Assembly: GCA_031402225.1 (NCBI GenBank)
Contig: JANNSD010000040.1
Location: 32,973 to 96,972 of the forward strand
DNA length: 64,000 nucleotides
Direction of reading: 5' to 3'
Source of the DNA: JAGGAG01 sp031402225
GTDB taxonomy: Bacteria; Gemmatimonadota; Gemmatimonadetes; Gemmatimonadales; GWC2-71-9
The notes beneath the pieces were generated by a model that was not told the DNA's origin, did no database searches, and saw nothing but the letters and a program-made list of their open reading frames with translations. The position numbers and the translations under genes were made by a program. Positions 34,226 to 42,804 of this stretch are shown in pieces (the first letter of the stretch is position 1; the number at the start of each line of letters is the position of its first letter).

Positions 34226-34993
34226 CTACGGTGATGCTGCCACCACCCGCTGAGCGTTGCGCATCTGGTCCCGTTCTGTAGCAATCATCTGCCAGACACG
34301 ATCGCGGAGCGCGGGAATGTCGCTGCGGGCCAGGCCTGTCGTCTCCACTGGTTCGAGCACCCTCACCTCGGCCACCGACCGACCAAACCGCCAGTCATGC
34401 TTCCGGAGTGCCGTGGCCGCGCCGCTCACCGCGAGCGGGAGAATCGGCACGCCCGCGTCGATGGCAAGGCGGAAGGCGCCGTCCTTGAACGGCAGCATCT
34501 CGTCGGTTTCGGAGCGGGTGCCCTCGGGGAAGATGATCACCGAGACCTTCTGCTTGAGGATCTCCTTGCAGCGCACCATCGCCTCGGCGGCCGAGCGGGG
34601 ATTGCCGCGATCGACGGGTATGTCGCCAGCCAGGCGCATGAGCCAGCCGAGGACGGGAATGCGGAAGAGCTCAGCCTTGCTGAGCCACTTCATTTCCCAG
34701 GGCAGGTGACTGATGAGCAGGATGTCCACGAAGGACTCGTGATTGGAGACCACGAGGTAGGGCCGACGGGGGTCCTTCGGCATGGTGCCCGAGATCCGGA
34801 ATTTCCAGAGCGGATTGAGGGTGGCCATGAGGACGCCGATCTGGCGGAACATGAAACCGACCCAATAGCGGCCGGGATCGGACCCCTTGGTGAACAAGCG
34901 GACCAGGGCCATGAGCGGCAGCCAGACGAGCATCGATGCGCCGAGTACGAACCAGGACCAGACGGAGCAGAGCGTGCCCCAGGCGGCGTTCAT
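34226..34993 (-). CDS. plsC: 1-acyl-sn-glycerol-3-phosphate acyltransferase
   Basis: 255 residues. N-terminal hydrophobic segment, then SNHESFVDI (catalytic NHx4D), then FPEGTRSETDEM (acceptor-binding EGTR). It makes phosphatidic acid at the inner membrane. It starts on the stop codon of the threonine aldolase gene (4-base overlap), so the two are co-transcribed. Confidence 0.9.
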   Translation of the reverse strand: MNAAWGTLCSVWSWFVLGASMLVWLPLMALVRLFTKGSDPGRYWVGFMFRQIGVLMATLNPLWKFRISGTMPKDPRRPYLVVSNHESFVDILLISHLPWEMKWLSKAELFRIPVLGWLMRLAGDIPVDRGNPRSAAEAMVRCKEILKQKVSVIIFPEGTRSETDEMLPFKDGAFRLAIDAGVPILPLAVSGAATALRKHDWRFGRSVAEVRVLEPVETTGLARSDIPALRDRVWQMIATERDQMRNAQRVVAASP

Positions 34994-36054
34994 CGCGCGG
35001 CTCCCGCCGAGGCGGTGACGCGGCCCACCTCGAGCGCGATGGCGGCGACGAAAGCGTCGACGTCTTCGGCGGTGGTGTCGAACGCGGTCATCCAGCGAAC
35101 TTCCGACGTCCGCTCATTCCAGAGGAGAAAACTGAAGTGCTGCTGCAGCGGCCCGATAGCGGCCGCCGGGATGCGCGCGAACACGGCGTTGGCCTGGACC
35201 TGCTGGGTGACCTGGATGCTGGGGATCGTGCGGACCTTCTGGTAGAGGCGAGCGGCCATCTGGTTGGCGTGGGTGGCGCTCCGGAGCCAGAGGTCATTGG
35301 TGAGCAGTGCCTCGAACTGGGCGGCAACGAATCGCATCTTGGAGGCGAGCTGCATGCCCTGCTTCCGCACGAAGCCGAAATTGGCGGCGCGCTCGGGGTT
35401 GGCGAAGATGACGGCTTCGCCACCCAGGAGACCGTTCTTGGTGCCGCCGAAGGTGAGGATGTCCACGCCGGCGGCAATGGTGAATGCGCCGAGCGGGAGG
35501 TTGAGGGCGGCGGAGGCATTGGCGAGGCGGGCACCGTCCATGTGCAGCAGCAGTTTATGCTGGCGTGCGAGCCGGGAGAGCGCGGTGATCTCGTCTATGG
35601 TGTAGACGGTGCCATACTCGGTGGACTGGGTAATGGAAATGGCAGCCGGCTGGGTGCGGTGCACGTCGCCGATACCGGTGAGACGCGATTCCACCAGCTC
35701 GGGCGTGAGCTTACCGTCGGTGGTGGGGACGGTGAGGAGCTTGCTGCCGGCGTGATATTCCCAGGCGCCGCACTCGTCTACATCGAGATGGGCGACGTCG
35801 GAACAGATGACCGATTGCCAAGGCTCGAGTGAGGAAGCGAGGCCCAGGACATTGGCGGCGGTGCCGTTGAAGACGAAGTGCACGGCGACAGGTGCGCCCA
35901 GGAGGGCCTGGATGCGGGCGGTGGCGCGCGCGGTGATGGCGTCGTCGCCGTAGCTCGGCATGTGACCGACATTGGCGGCGGCGATGGCGGCGAGAACGTC
36001 GGGGTGTGCGCCGGCCCAGTTGTCGCTGGCGAAGTGCCGGCGCGGTTCAGCCAT
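34990..36054 (-). CDS. ltaE: Threonine aldolase, low specificity
   Basis: 354 residues, fold-type I PLP enzyme. The PLP lysine is in LTFGGTKNGLLGGEAVIF. Other family blocks: HVDECGAWEYHAGSKLL-like (HLDVDECGAWEYHAGSKL), LLHMDGARLANASAAL. It splits threonine or allo-threonine into glycine and acetaldehyde. First gene of a two-gene unit with plsC. Confidence 0.88.
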   Translation of the reverse strand: MAEPRRHFASDNWAGAHPDVLAAIAAANVGHMPSYGDDAITARATARIQALLGAPVAVHFVFNGTAANVLGLASSLEPWQSVICSDVAHLDVDECGAWEYHAGSKLLTVPTTDGKLTPELVESRLTGIGDVHRTQPAAISITQSTEYGTVYTIDEITALSRLARQHKLLLHMDGARLANASAALNLPLGAFTIAAGVDILTFGGTKNGLLGGEAVIFANPERAANFGFVRKQGMQLASKMRFVAAQFEALLTNDLWLRSATHANQMAARLYQKVRTIPSIQVTQQVQANAVFARIPAAAIGPLQQHFSFLLWNERTSEVRWMTAFDTTAEDVDAFVAAIALEVGRVTASAGAAR

Positions 36055-36104
36055 GGGCGTGGTCGTCCTCGGGGTTCATCGTTCTGGCGTACTGCCGAAA
36101 AGAC

Positions 36105-36392
36105 CTAGTAGTGATAGCGAGCCTGCAGGAAGTCGACCTGATCGTCACGCACGAGGTAGACGAGGCGGTGCTCCTGGGTGAGTCGCCGTGACCATACGCT
36201 GCTGCCAAGGTGTTTGAGCCCCTCGGGCTTTCCAAGTCCGGTGAAGGGTTCGCGCAGCGTCGCCTCCACGAGGTCGAGGCACCGGAGCGCCACGCGTCGA
36301 TCGGTGTCCACCCAATACCGCAGGTCCTCGAGGAACTCGGGCTGAAAAACCGCGCGTCGCCGCCGGGCAGTGCCTGGGTCACTCCGCCGCAT
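36105..36392 (-). CDS. yoeB: YoeB-like mRNA interferase toxin
   Basis: 95 residues from ATG 36392. The RelE-fold toxin YoeB is recognised by KPEGLKHLGSSVWSRRLTQE and HRLVYLVRDDQVDFLQARYH: conserved Arg in the SRR region, the His-Arg pair and the C-terminal His-Tyr (catalytic His and Tyr). YoeB cuts mRNA on the ribosome at the start of translation. Its start overlaps the antitoxin gene by 14 bases. Confidence 0.9.
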   Translation of the reverse strand: MRRSDPGTARRRRAVFQPEFLEDLRYWVDTDRRVALRCLDLVEATLREPFTGLGKPEGLKHLGSSVWSRRLTQEHRLVYLVRDDQVDFLQARYHY

Positions 36393-36666
36393 CGAGGCCG
36401 TACTGACGCCTGAGCGCCTCGACTGAGGCGGGCGCCGTCTTTTCGCCGAGCGCGCGCTGGAGGGCACTGAGGAGCCGGCGCGCGTTGACGGGAGACCGCA
36501 GCAGGTGGGCTGTCTCCAGGATGCTGCTCAATTCCGACGCTGCGATGAGGGCCACATCGTCGTGTCCCCGCCGGTTGATGATGACCACTTCACCATTCTC
36601 CTCCACCTCACGCCACAGGGCAGCCAGCGTTTCGCGCGCGTTGGAGTAGGTCGTCTGGATCGGCAC
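36379..36666 (-). CDS. yefM: YefM-like (Phd/YefM) antitoxin
   Basis: 95 residues from GTG 36666, preceded by GGAG at a proper distance. An upstream TTG at 36702 would start inside the operator and is not used. Sequence: TTYSNARETLAALWREVEEN, then NRRGHDDVALIAASELSSI (Phd/YefM N-terminal DNA-binding fold), then a C-terminal toxin-neutralising helix. Represses its own operon with YoeB. Confidence 0.9.
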   Translation of the reverse strand: MPIQTTYSNARETLAALWREVEENGEVVIINRRGHDDVALIAASELSSILETAHLLRSPVNARRLLSALQRALGEKTAPASVEALRRQYGLDAAE

Positions 36667-36681
36667 AGGGGCTCCGTTGTA

Positions 36682-36702
36682 TTGTACAGTATTACTGTAC
36701 AA
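36682..36702. promoter_or_regulatory. YefM-YoeB operator palindrome
   Basis: A perfect 21-bp palindrome: arm TTGTACAGTA, central T, arm TACTGTACAA. Each arm contains TGTACA, the core bound by YefM in the known E. coli operator. It lies 16 bases upstream of the antitoxin start, where a promoter would be blocked. Confidence 0.85.
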
Positions 36703-36750
36703 CAGACTCCTCGAGTTCGCAAGCTGACGCGCTGAAGGAGTATGCCGGGC

Positions 36751-37137
36751 TCAGCCCTGGACGTGATCGTGATCGTCTTCGGGAGTTTCGTCGTCCCAGA
36801 GGGCGAAGATGTTGCCGTCGGGGTCGGCGATCATGGCCATGACGCCGAAGCCCATTTTCGTGGGTTCGCGGACGAAGGTGACGCCGCGGTCGTGGAGGAT
36901 GCCGGCCACGTGGACCAGGTTGGGGACGTGGAAGGTGAGGCCGGTTTCGCGGCCGACCAGTTTCTTCGCCTCGGGATGGACGGCTGGGTGCACGCCCAGG
37001 TGCGGGGCGGCCTCCAGGAACTCGCCGCCGAAGGAGCCCTGGCGGATGAGGGGGAGGCCCAGGGTGTCGCGGTAGAAGGCGAGGGCGCGGTCGATGTCGG
37101 AGACGAAGATGGCGATGCTGTGGAGGTTCGATATCAT
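36751..37137 (-). CDS. VOC-family protein (glyoxalase/dioxygenase fold)
   Basis: 128 residues. Two beta-alpha-beta-beta-beta units: IAIFVSDIDRALAFYRDTLG and FVREPTKMGFGVMAMIADPD, ending GNIFALWDDETPEDDHDH. The metal site of VOC enzymes is partly represented (His, Glu). Exact activity unknown. Confidence 0.8.
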   Translation of the reverse strand: MISNLHSIAIFVSDIDRALAFYRDTLGLPLIRQGSFGGEFLEAAPHLGVHPAVHPEAKKLVGRETGLTFHVPNLVHVAGILHDRGVTFVREPTKMGFGVMAMIADPDGNIFALWDDETPEDDHDHVQG

Positions 37138-37182
37138 GGGGGAAAGCTAGCTATCCCGGCGCCGCGGCGTGAGCATTCAGCC

Positions 37183-37563
37183 ATGGCTTCCATATCAGCG
37201 ACGGCAGCTGCCAAACGGAACAAGGCGCGACTGCGGGCGTACTTCGCAGCATTGCCTGCAGGTGCGCGAAGAGACCTGAAGAAGGTTGGCGCCGCAATTC
37301 GCGCTGCGGCGCCGGATGCGGTGGAAGCGGTGAGCTACGGGATTCCCTCCTTCAAGTTCGGCGGCCGGATGCTCCTCTGGTATGCGGCATGGAAGAACCA
37401 CACCAGTCTCTACCCACTGACTGCGGCGGCACGGCGGGCAGCCGGTGCGGACCTCAAGAAGTACAAGACCTCGAAGGGGACGATCCAGTTTCCGCTGGGC
37501 GAGGCACCGCCGCTGGGGCTGGTGAAGCGGATCGTGAAGGCGCGCGTGGCGGAGATGTCGTAA
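37183..37563 (+). CDS. DUF1801/YdhG-type protein (iron chaperone-like)
   Basis: 126 residues. The conserved blocks are there: DAVEAVSYGIPSFKFGGRML, AAWKNHTSLYPLTA and YKTSKGTIQFPLGEAPPLGL. Relatives include the frataxin-like Fra and YdhG proteins; the role is uncertain. ATG at 37183. The stop overlaps the next gene as TAATG. Confidence 0.8.
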   Translation: MASISATAAAKRNKARLRAYFAALPAGARRDLKKVGAAIRAAAPDAVEAVSYGIPSFKFGGRMLLWYAAWKNHTSLYPLTAAARRAAGADLKKYKTSKGTIQFPLGEAPPLGLVKRIVKARVAEMS

Positions 37564-37748
37564 TGGGCACGATGAAGAACACGGTTATTCGACCGGTTCC
37601 GCCTGAGAGCGCCGAGGGAGGAGAGGGGCACACCCACTCGGTGACGTGCAAGCTCTGCGGGGAGACGGTGTACGGCAATTCAGTGCGGTTCTTCGCGGAC
37701 TGGATCAAGGCGCACCGCTGCGAGCCTGTGCATCGTGTCCGTAACTGA
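37563..37748 (+). CDS. Small Cys-containing protein (61 aa)
   Basis: Coupled to the upstream gene by TAATG. It carries THSVTCKLCGETVYGNSVRF and KAHRCEPVHRV: a CxxC pair with a His-x-x-Cys-like pair spaced for a single zinc ribbon or knuckle. Function unknown; could bind RNA or a partner. Confidence 0.55.
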   Translation: MGTMKNTVIRPVPPESAEGGEGHTHSVTCKLCGETVYGNSVRFFADWIKAHRCEPVHRVRN

Positions 37749-37981
37749 GGACGCCGCGACTGAGGGAGCGGCGCATCCACCGTACCATCGGGAGGCCACA
37801 ACTCCAGAGCATCGCACTGTGATGAACAGTTTCATGACATGGGTCTGACGTCCCATATGTTCAGCTTCGATTGTCTGCCGTATATTGTCCGCCCATCCGC
37901 CAGAAGAACAGCGTCAAGTATTGATGAATTGGTTGATCGGGGCATCCGTCCCTTCCCGGGCATGTGCACCCATGCTGGTCC

Positions 37982-38140
37982 ATGGTCGCTGGCGCGGGAC
38001 TGCCGGGCGTCGAGGGGGGCCGCGTCGTGCAGGTGGGTGACCAGGTAAACGGGGTCACGATCCGAAGCATCACCCGCGATCGAGTCGGTGCCCGAGGCTT
38101 CGACACCACCTGGAGCCTCGCCGTCCGGGTGTGGCCATGA
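37982..38140 (+). CDS. GspC/PilP-like C-terminal fragment (52 aa)
   Basis: A 52-codon frame reading GLPGVEGGRVVQVGDQVNGV then a TIRSITRDRVGARGFDTTW block, the conserved end of GspC/PilP-like proteins that contact secretins. No signal or transmembrane helix is in the open frame, which runs back only to 37937. It overlaps the secretin start as ATGA. Either a truncated remnant of an inner-membrane partner or a much-reduced protein. Confidence 0.5.
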   Translation: MVAGAGLPGVEGGRVVQVGDQVNGVTIRSITRDRVGARGFDTTWSLAVRVWP

Positions 38141-39573
38141 GGCGCTGGTCGCTGGCGGTCCTCGGCCTCATGGCGTGGGGATCGAGCTCGGCCGCGCAGG
38201 TTGCACCACGCGGCGAGGACAGTCTCGAAGTTCGATATGTCGATGCCGACCTCCGCGCGGTGGTCCAGGCAATGGGTCGATATCTTGCCAAGCCACTTGT
38301 AGCCACGGGAATCCCGGCGACGCGCGTCTCCCTGGAGAGTGCGGGTCCGGTGGCGCGGGAGACTGTGGTGGCGCTACTGCGGGGATTGCTTATCTCACAG
38401 CACCTCCAGCTTCAGGAGGAGCCGGACTACTACACCATCATACCGATGCCGCAATCGGTGGCTCCCGTGCAGCCAGTTGCGTCACAGGAAGCCGTCGCCA
38501 AAGGACCAGTGCAGCTGCATGTAATCCGGTTGCGCCACGCGCGCGCGGCGGACGTTGCGGCAACAATCAACCTGCTCTTTGGCGGGAGTGGTGAATTCTC
38601 GGGGCGATCCGGGCTCGATGCGCCGATGCTGTCCGAGCAGCTCAGGCGCGGCCTCGTGCCGAACGACCAGGCCTCAGTGCCGGCTAGCGCCCCCCCCGCC
38701 CAGAGCTCCGCAATCAGCGGCCCGACAATCATCGTTCCAGATGAACATACCAACTCGCTTCTTGTACGGGCCACTGAAGACGATTTCGCGACACTGCGCA
38801 GTGCCATCGACCAGCTGGATATCCGGCCGCTTCAGGTGCTGATCGAGGTCATCATCGTGGAAGCGCGGAAGGACAGGTCGCTCTCCCTCGGTGCCGACAT
38901 CCGCCTGCCGCCGCAGCGCGTCGACGGCGGCACGGTAAGCGGCACCACCACCGGCGGGGGCATCGGTGATCTCGTGCTCAAGTTCATGAGCATGGGGAAG
39001 GCCGATGTTGACATCACGATCCGGGCAGCTGCGTCGCGGGGTGACGCTCGGATCATCTCGCGTCCGGTAATTCTTGCGTCGAACAACCAGGAGGCGCGCT
39101 TTCTCGTGGGGTCACAGCGCCCTTTCGTCCAGGTCAGCCGTGTCCAGCCCACTGACAATGCGAGCCGGGACCAGGTGGTGCAGTACAAGGACGTGGGAAC
39201 GAAACTCACGGTTCGCCCGACGATCAATCAGGACCGCTATGTCACGCTGGTTATCCAGCAGGAGATCAACCAGGCGACCAGTGAGACGCAGTTTGACGCT
39301 CCCATCATCTCGACCCGTGAGGCCCGGACGCAGGTGCTGGTCAAGGACGGCCAAACCATCGTCATCGGGGGCCTGCGCGACCAGGTCAGGGAGAACATCC
39401 GATCGGGGGTGCCGATACTGTCGAGCATTCCGCTCATCGGCGCCCTGTTCGGCGGTGCCAGCAAGCGCAGCAGCGAGACTGAGCTGTACCTGTTCCTGAC
39501 CCCACGCATCATTGCTACCGATGCAGAAGCCGACAGCCTGACGGCGCCGCGCCTTCCTGAGGACCTCAAATGA
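38137..39573 (+). CDS. Secretin (GspD/PilQ-like)
   Basis: 478 residues from ATG 38137. Signal peptide to SSAAQ, N0/N1-type domains (EVRYVDADLRAVVQAMGRYL; LRHARAADVAATINLLFG), a hinge with TNSLLVRATEDDFATLRSAI, and the secretin barrel block ending GVPILSSIPLIGALFGGASK, SETELYLFLTPRII. It would form a gated ring in the outer membrane. Full gsp or pil operons are not nearby. Possible export route for the adjacent Rhs protein (inference). Confidence 0.88.
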   Translation: MRRWSLAVLGLMAWGSSSAAQVAPRGEDSLEVRYVDADLRAVVQAMGRYLAKPLVATGIPATRVSLESAGPVARETVVALLRGLLISQHLQLQEEPDYYTIIPMPQSVAPVQPVASQEAVAKGPVQLHVIRLRHARAADVAATINLLFGGSGEFSGRSGLDAPMLSEQLRRGLVPNDQASVPASAPPAQSSAISGPTIIVPDEHTNSLLVRATEDDFATLRSAIDQLDIRPLQVLIEVIIVEARKDRSLSLGADIRLPPQRVDGGTVSGTTTGGGIGDLVLKFMSMGKADVDITIRAAASRGDARIISRPVILASNNQEARFLVGSQRPFVQVSRVQPTDNASRDQVVQYKDVGTKLTVRPTINQDRYVTLVIQQEINQATSETQFDAPIISTREARTQVLVKDGQTIVIGGLRDQVRENIRSGVPILSSIPLIGALFGGASKRSSETELYLFLTPRIIATDAEADSLTAPRLPEDLK

Positions 39574-40532
39574 CTCACGCCATGGTGACTGTCGCTCCAC
39601 GCCTGTCCAGCGCTTCGCTGCTTGTCGGCGAGCACCCCAGCATCTGCCGGTTGCGAGGCCTGATCTCGCGGGCGGCGCCCCTGAACACGCCGGTGCTGAT
39701 CGAAGGGCCGACCGGCTCGGGAAAGGAGGTGGTCGTCCGGGAACTGTACCGGCACTCGCGCCTGCGAGGCCCGCTCGTGTGCGTGAACGCGGCGACACTC
39801 CCGGAAGGATTGGCAGAAGCTGAACTTTTCGGCGTGGTCAAGGGCGCATACACCGGCGCGGTGCAGAGTCGTGGCGGGCGCTTGAGTGAGGCGCGTGGGG
39901 GGATGTTGTACCTGGATGAGAGTGCTGATCTGGCGCCGAGCGTTCAGGCAAAGCTGCTGCGGGTGGTGGAGACCGGCGAAATTACGCGCCTGGGCAGCTC
40001 ACACTCGGAGCATGTGGCCTTCCGCCTCGTCCTATCGATTCAGGAGACAGCTCACCGGCTCATCAAGCGGGAGCGCTGGCGCCCCGATTTCAAGTACCGG
40101 GTATCGGGAATTGTCCTTCAAGTCCCGTCGCTTGTGGACAGGCTTTCCGACCTGCCGTTGCTGGTCACGCACTTCATGGCTGCTTTCGGGCGACCAGGCC
40201 TGGATGACCCGTCCATGAAGATGCTCCAAGCCTTCGAATGGCCCGGCAACGTAAGGCAGCTCCGCGTGGTCCTCGAGCGGGCAGTTTTTCTCGCGGGTGC
40301 GGAATCGGTGGACTTGTTGGCAGTGGAGCGGTCGTTGGAGCAAGAGCGCGGATCTGACGAGCTAAGTCCACAGCGACGACCTCTGCCTGCAGACCTGAAG
40401 GCCATGCTCTCTGAATGCGGGTGGCGTGTCTTGATACTTGCGAAGACCATGGGTGTGAGCCGTGCCACAGCATATCGGTGGCTGGCCGATGCGGCTATTC
40501 GCCCTCCCCGCGCCACAGTGCCTTTCCCTTGA
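39570..40532 (+). CDS. Sigma-54-type AAA+ activator without a receiver domain
   Basis: 320 residues. Walker A EGPTGSGKE, sigma-54 loop GAYTGAVQS (GAFTGA-like, one change), Walker B GGMLYLDES, sensor region FEWPGNVRQLR and a C-terminal Fis-type helix-turn-helix (ILAKTMGVSRATAYRWLADA). It lacks an N-terminal sensing domain, so it may be constitutive or controlled by a partner. ATGA overlap with the secretin gene. Possible controller of the rhs locus or of the secretin (inference). Confidence 0.85.
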   Translation: MTHAMVTVAPRLSSASLLVGEHPSICRLRGLISRAAPLNTPVLIEGPTGSGKEVVVRELYRHSRLRGPLVCVNAATLPEGLAEAELFGVVKGAYTGAVQSRGGRLSEARGGMLYLDESADLAPSVQAKLLRVVETGEITRLGSSHSEHVAFRLVLSIQETAHRLIKRERWRPDFKYRVSGIVLQVPSLVDRLSDLPLLVTHFMAAFGRPGLDDPSMKMLQAFEWPGNVRQLRVVLERAVFLAGAESVDLLAVERSLEQERGSDELSPQRRPLPADLKAMLSECGWRVLILAKTMGVSRATAYRWLADAAIRPPRATVPFP

Positions 40533-40699
40533 GCAGGGGCACAATACGAGTGTCTCGTCCAATGTCGGTTCCGGCCCACTACAGATCTTGTACGAGGGGT
40601 ATGCTGTCCGCGACAAGAAGCAAGACTTGGCGCGTAGAGCGTGTCAGACCACTCTCGCCCTTCCGCTGACGATCCCTGTGCCGGCGCACTCGCTAGCCC

Positions 40700-40993
40700 T
40701 CAGTGAATACTTGAAGGCACGCTTGCCAGATCGGCCTGAAGGTCGCTGATCTCCTCAGTGCTGACCGTCCCCGGTCCACAGACAAGCACCGCGGCGCCGG
40801 CCGCCAGCCGGTCGATGACCTGCAGAATTCTCGGTTGGTCGCCCGGACTTTTCTGGCTCCTTAGTAGAGCTCGCCCAAAGTAATGGCGGGAGCAAAAACC
40901 GCTGTCGCCCCTCTCCGCGGTGACCGACGGCTCGCCCGACAGCAGAGCGATCAGGACGTTCGTGTCGAGGAGATACCTACCGCTGCGCGGCAT
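40700..40993 (-). pseudogene. VapC-like PIN toxin, frameshifted
   Basis: The start RYLLDTNVLIALLSGEPS is a clean PIN-domain N-terminus. The next family block (TAVFAPAITLGELY) is readable only in another frame, which ends in a stop, and the later part (RILQVIDRLAAGAAVLVCG) returns to the first frame. So at least two shifts or a stop have broken the toxin. Confidence 0.6.
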
Positions 40994-41192
40994 CGACCCG
41001 TTCGCAGCCTGCTTCGATCGCGGCCCCGATCTGCCTCAACTCTTCGGCAGAGATCGACCCTGCCAATGCGAGCAGAGGGCCGTGGTCGACCGTACCCTCG
41101 AGGGTCCGCACAAACGCCAGCGCACGTTGCTGATCGGGGAGCGGCAGCCGGCGGACGCGAGCGGCCAAGTCGTCTGACAGGGATGCGGACAT
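40977..41192 (-). CDS. Antitoxin-like protein upstream of the broken PIN gene
   Basis: 71 residues from ATG 41192. Charged and helical (LSDDLAARVRRLPLPDQQRA, GSISAEELRQIGAAIEAGCE). It overlaps the PIN gene start by 17 bases in the order expected of a VapB-type antitoxin. The DNA-binding family is not clear. Confidence 0.55.
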   Translation of the reverse strand: MSASLSDDLAARVRRLPLPDQQRALAFVRTLEGTVDHGPLLALAGSISAEELRQIGAAIEAGCERVDAAQR

Positions 41193-41399
41193 GAGAGCCG
41201 CCGGGCAGCCTGAAGTATGGCTGACACTCGATGTCGCCGTCGCCACCGGTGCCGCGTCCCCCGCCCGCCAGCTGGTCATCCTGACGAACGCCGGGAGAGC
41301 AATACCGTCGTCCCCGCCGCTCGAGCCGCTCTGTCAGATGCCATGTGAACTTCCCCAGACATTCGTCATCTGAAGTTCCCTACCCTGACATTCGGGGGG

Positions 41400-41690
41400 A
41401 TGCGATGGACACACCGCCGCAGGACGGCATAGGCTCGACGGCATCGTTGGCCGCTCGGGGTGATGCCGTGGTGAAGGAAGCGATGTTCCAGGAGGTGGTG
41501 GCGCGGTTGGCGCGGGCCGATGGCAGTTGTGGCGGTGGCCCGGACCGTGCGACTGGACCCCAGGACGGTGCGGGCGTGGCGGGCGAAGGGGCAGAGGCAG
41601 CCGCGGGTGGCACGGCGGCGGCGCTCCATCCTCGATCCCTATGTGGAGTGGCTCGACTCTCCAGGCGCCTGCAAAGAGTCGAGGTCCTCC
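41400..41690 (+). pseudogene. Transposase remnant (IS21/ISL3-like N-terminal part)
   Basis: In two frames the region reads like a transposase helix-turn-helix start: AMFQEVVARLARADGS, then AVARTVRLDPRTVRAWRAKG and RRRSILDPYVEWLDS, the pattern of IstA-like enzymes. No catalytic core follows. It suggests past IS activity next to the left end of the tip array. Remaining bases from 41193 to 41857 hold nothing else that can be supported. Confidence 0.35.
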
Positions 41691-41857
41691 CCGCCGCCGA
41701 CCAGCGCACGGTGCTCAAGCGCGTCGACGCCCTGCACGAGACCCACCTCCGCACCGCCGCCCGCGCCCGGCCCGCGCCGCCGGGCCGGCTGAGCATGAAA
41801 GCCCAGCCGCGAAGGGCCGGACCTCCGTGCAGAGGGCGAGCAGAAGCTCGCCTTAGA

Positions 41858-42148
41858 TCAAGGGAACTCGAGTTTCCCGTCCGAGCGCGGACGCGTGGAT
41901 GCCCTCAGCTCGGTTTCTAGTTGCTCGTGAAGCGCTTCGTCGGACTCGCGTTGGTCAGCCCATGCCTTGCTCTCATGCACAGCGCGCTTTGCTTCGTAGT
42001 GGGACAGGCTAGCGAAGTCCTCGAGTGCCCACATGCTCTCCGCTTTTGTGCACCCCTGTGAACGAAGGTAGACGAGCACTTCCTCCGTTGATTTTCCCTC
42101 GCGCATCATCCGCTTTACGGGTTCACGAACGGCTTCTAGGTGGCTCAC
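41858..42148 (-). CDS. Putative immunity protein for left Rhs tip cassette
   Basis: 96 residues starting at GTG 42148, with AGGAGGGG at 42151-42158 overlapping the stop of the tip gene. Soluble, acidic and helical (VREPVKRMMREGKSTEEVLV, SHYEAKRAVHESKAWADQRE). Position directly behind a toxin tip, tight spacing and small acidic nature suggest an immunity protein. Family not recognised. Confidence 0.55.
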   Translation of the reverse strand: MSHLEAVREPVKRMMREGKSTEEVLVYLRSQGCTKAESMWALEDFASLSHYEAKRAVHESKAWADQRESDEALHEQLETELRASTRPRSDGKLEFP

Positions 42149-42156
42149 GACCCCTC

Positions 42157-42786
42157 CTACTTGCTGAGGTCTTTCATGATCTCCATCACATGCCCAGGAT
42201 TGGCGCCGCTCACTCGCTGACCGCTAATGGTGATCTGCTCGAACCCCTGCGCCTTGGCAGCGTCTATTAGCTGGCGAGTAAGTTGGAGCATCTGACCCGT
42301 GCCCACTTTGACGGTTTCAGCGTCGGCGCCGAACACTGAGAAGTTCTGGAGATGGACCTTGGTGCCATCAACCGCAACCTTGTACGCAACTTCAAGCTTG
42401 CCACCTGCTGTCTCGACGAACTGTGAGACACGCTGACCATTCTGAAAGCCCGCTGCTCCCGCGCCTCCTGCACCACCGGCCCCGGCGGCTGCAGCACTGC
42501 CCCCTCCAGACAGGAGCCCTACGCCCAAGCCGATAGCTCCACCGGCAGCACCACCGATCAAAGCATTCCGGCCAACGTTCTCTCGGAGCGGCCGGTCGTT
42601 CATCGCGTTGTACGCGACGGTAGCAAGCGCAGCGCCGGCACCGCCAATCAGCGCACCCGCAAACGCGGTACACCACGGGGCACACAACCCATAGGGGTCA
42701 CTGAACGCCACGGGATTGTTCGCCGCGTAGGCATAGAGATTGACGCCGCCGGCCAGCCCGATGGGATCCTGGGTCAGCAAGATCCC
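42157..42786 (-). CDS. Silent Rhs toxin-tip cassette, left (inverted)
   Basis: An open frame without a usual start. It begins at the recombination site (GILLTQDPIGLAGG), continues with the RHS core-associated end NNPVAFSDPYGL (PxxxxDPxGL), then a Gly/Ala-rich linker with hydrophobic stretches, then a toxin-like domain of about 85 residues (GKLEVAYKVAVDGTKVHLQN, then ITISGQRVSGANPGHVMEIM). Toxin activity unknown. It would be expressed only after fusion to an rhs core. Followed by its putative immunity gene. Confidence 0.65.
   Translation of the reverse strand, partial: GILLTQDPIGLAGGVNLYAYAANNPVAFSDPYGLCAPWCTAFAGALIGGAGAALATVAYNAMNDRPLRENVGRNALIGGAAGGAIGLGVGLLSGGGSAAAAGAGGAGGAGAAGFQNGQRVSQFVETAGGKLEVAYKVAVDGTKVHLQNFSVFGADAETVKVGTGQMLQLTRQLIDAAKAQGFEQITISGQRVSGANPGHVMEIMKDLSK
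42763..42786. other. Recombination-site copy L (inverted orientation)
   Basis: On the minus strand: left arm GGGATCTTG, spacer CTGACC, right arm CAGGATCCC. It lies 18 bases downstream of the recombinase stop codon. Orientation is opposite to the five right-hand copies. Confidence 0.75.
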
Positions 42787-42804
42787 ACGATCCCGACCTC
42801 AAAG

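Noticed and set aside
37839..38048. Open frame before the secretin operon considered as a gene
   Set aside because: It overlaps the GspC-like frame, has no ribosome site and no recognisable content.
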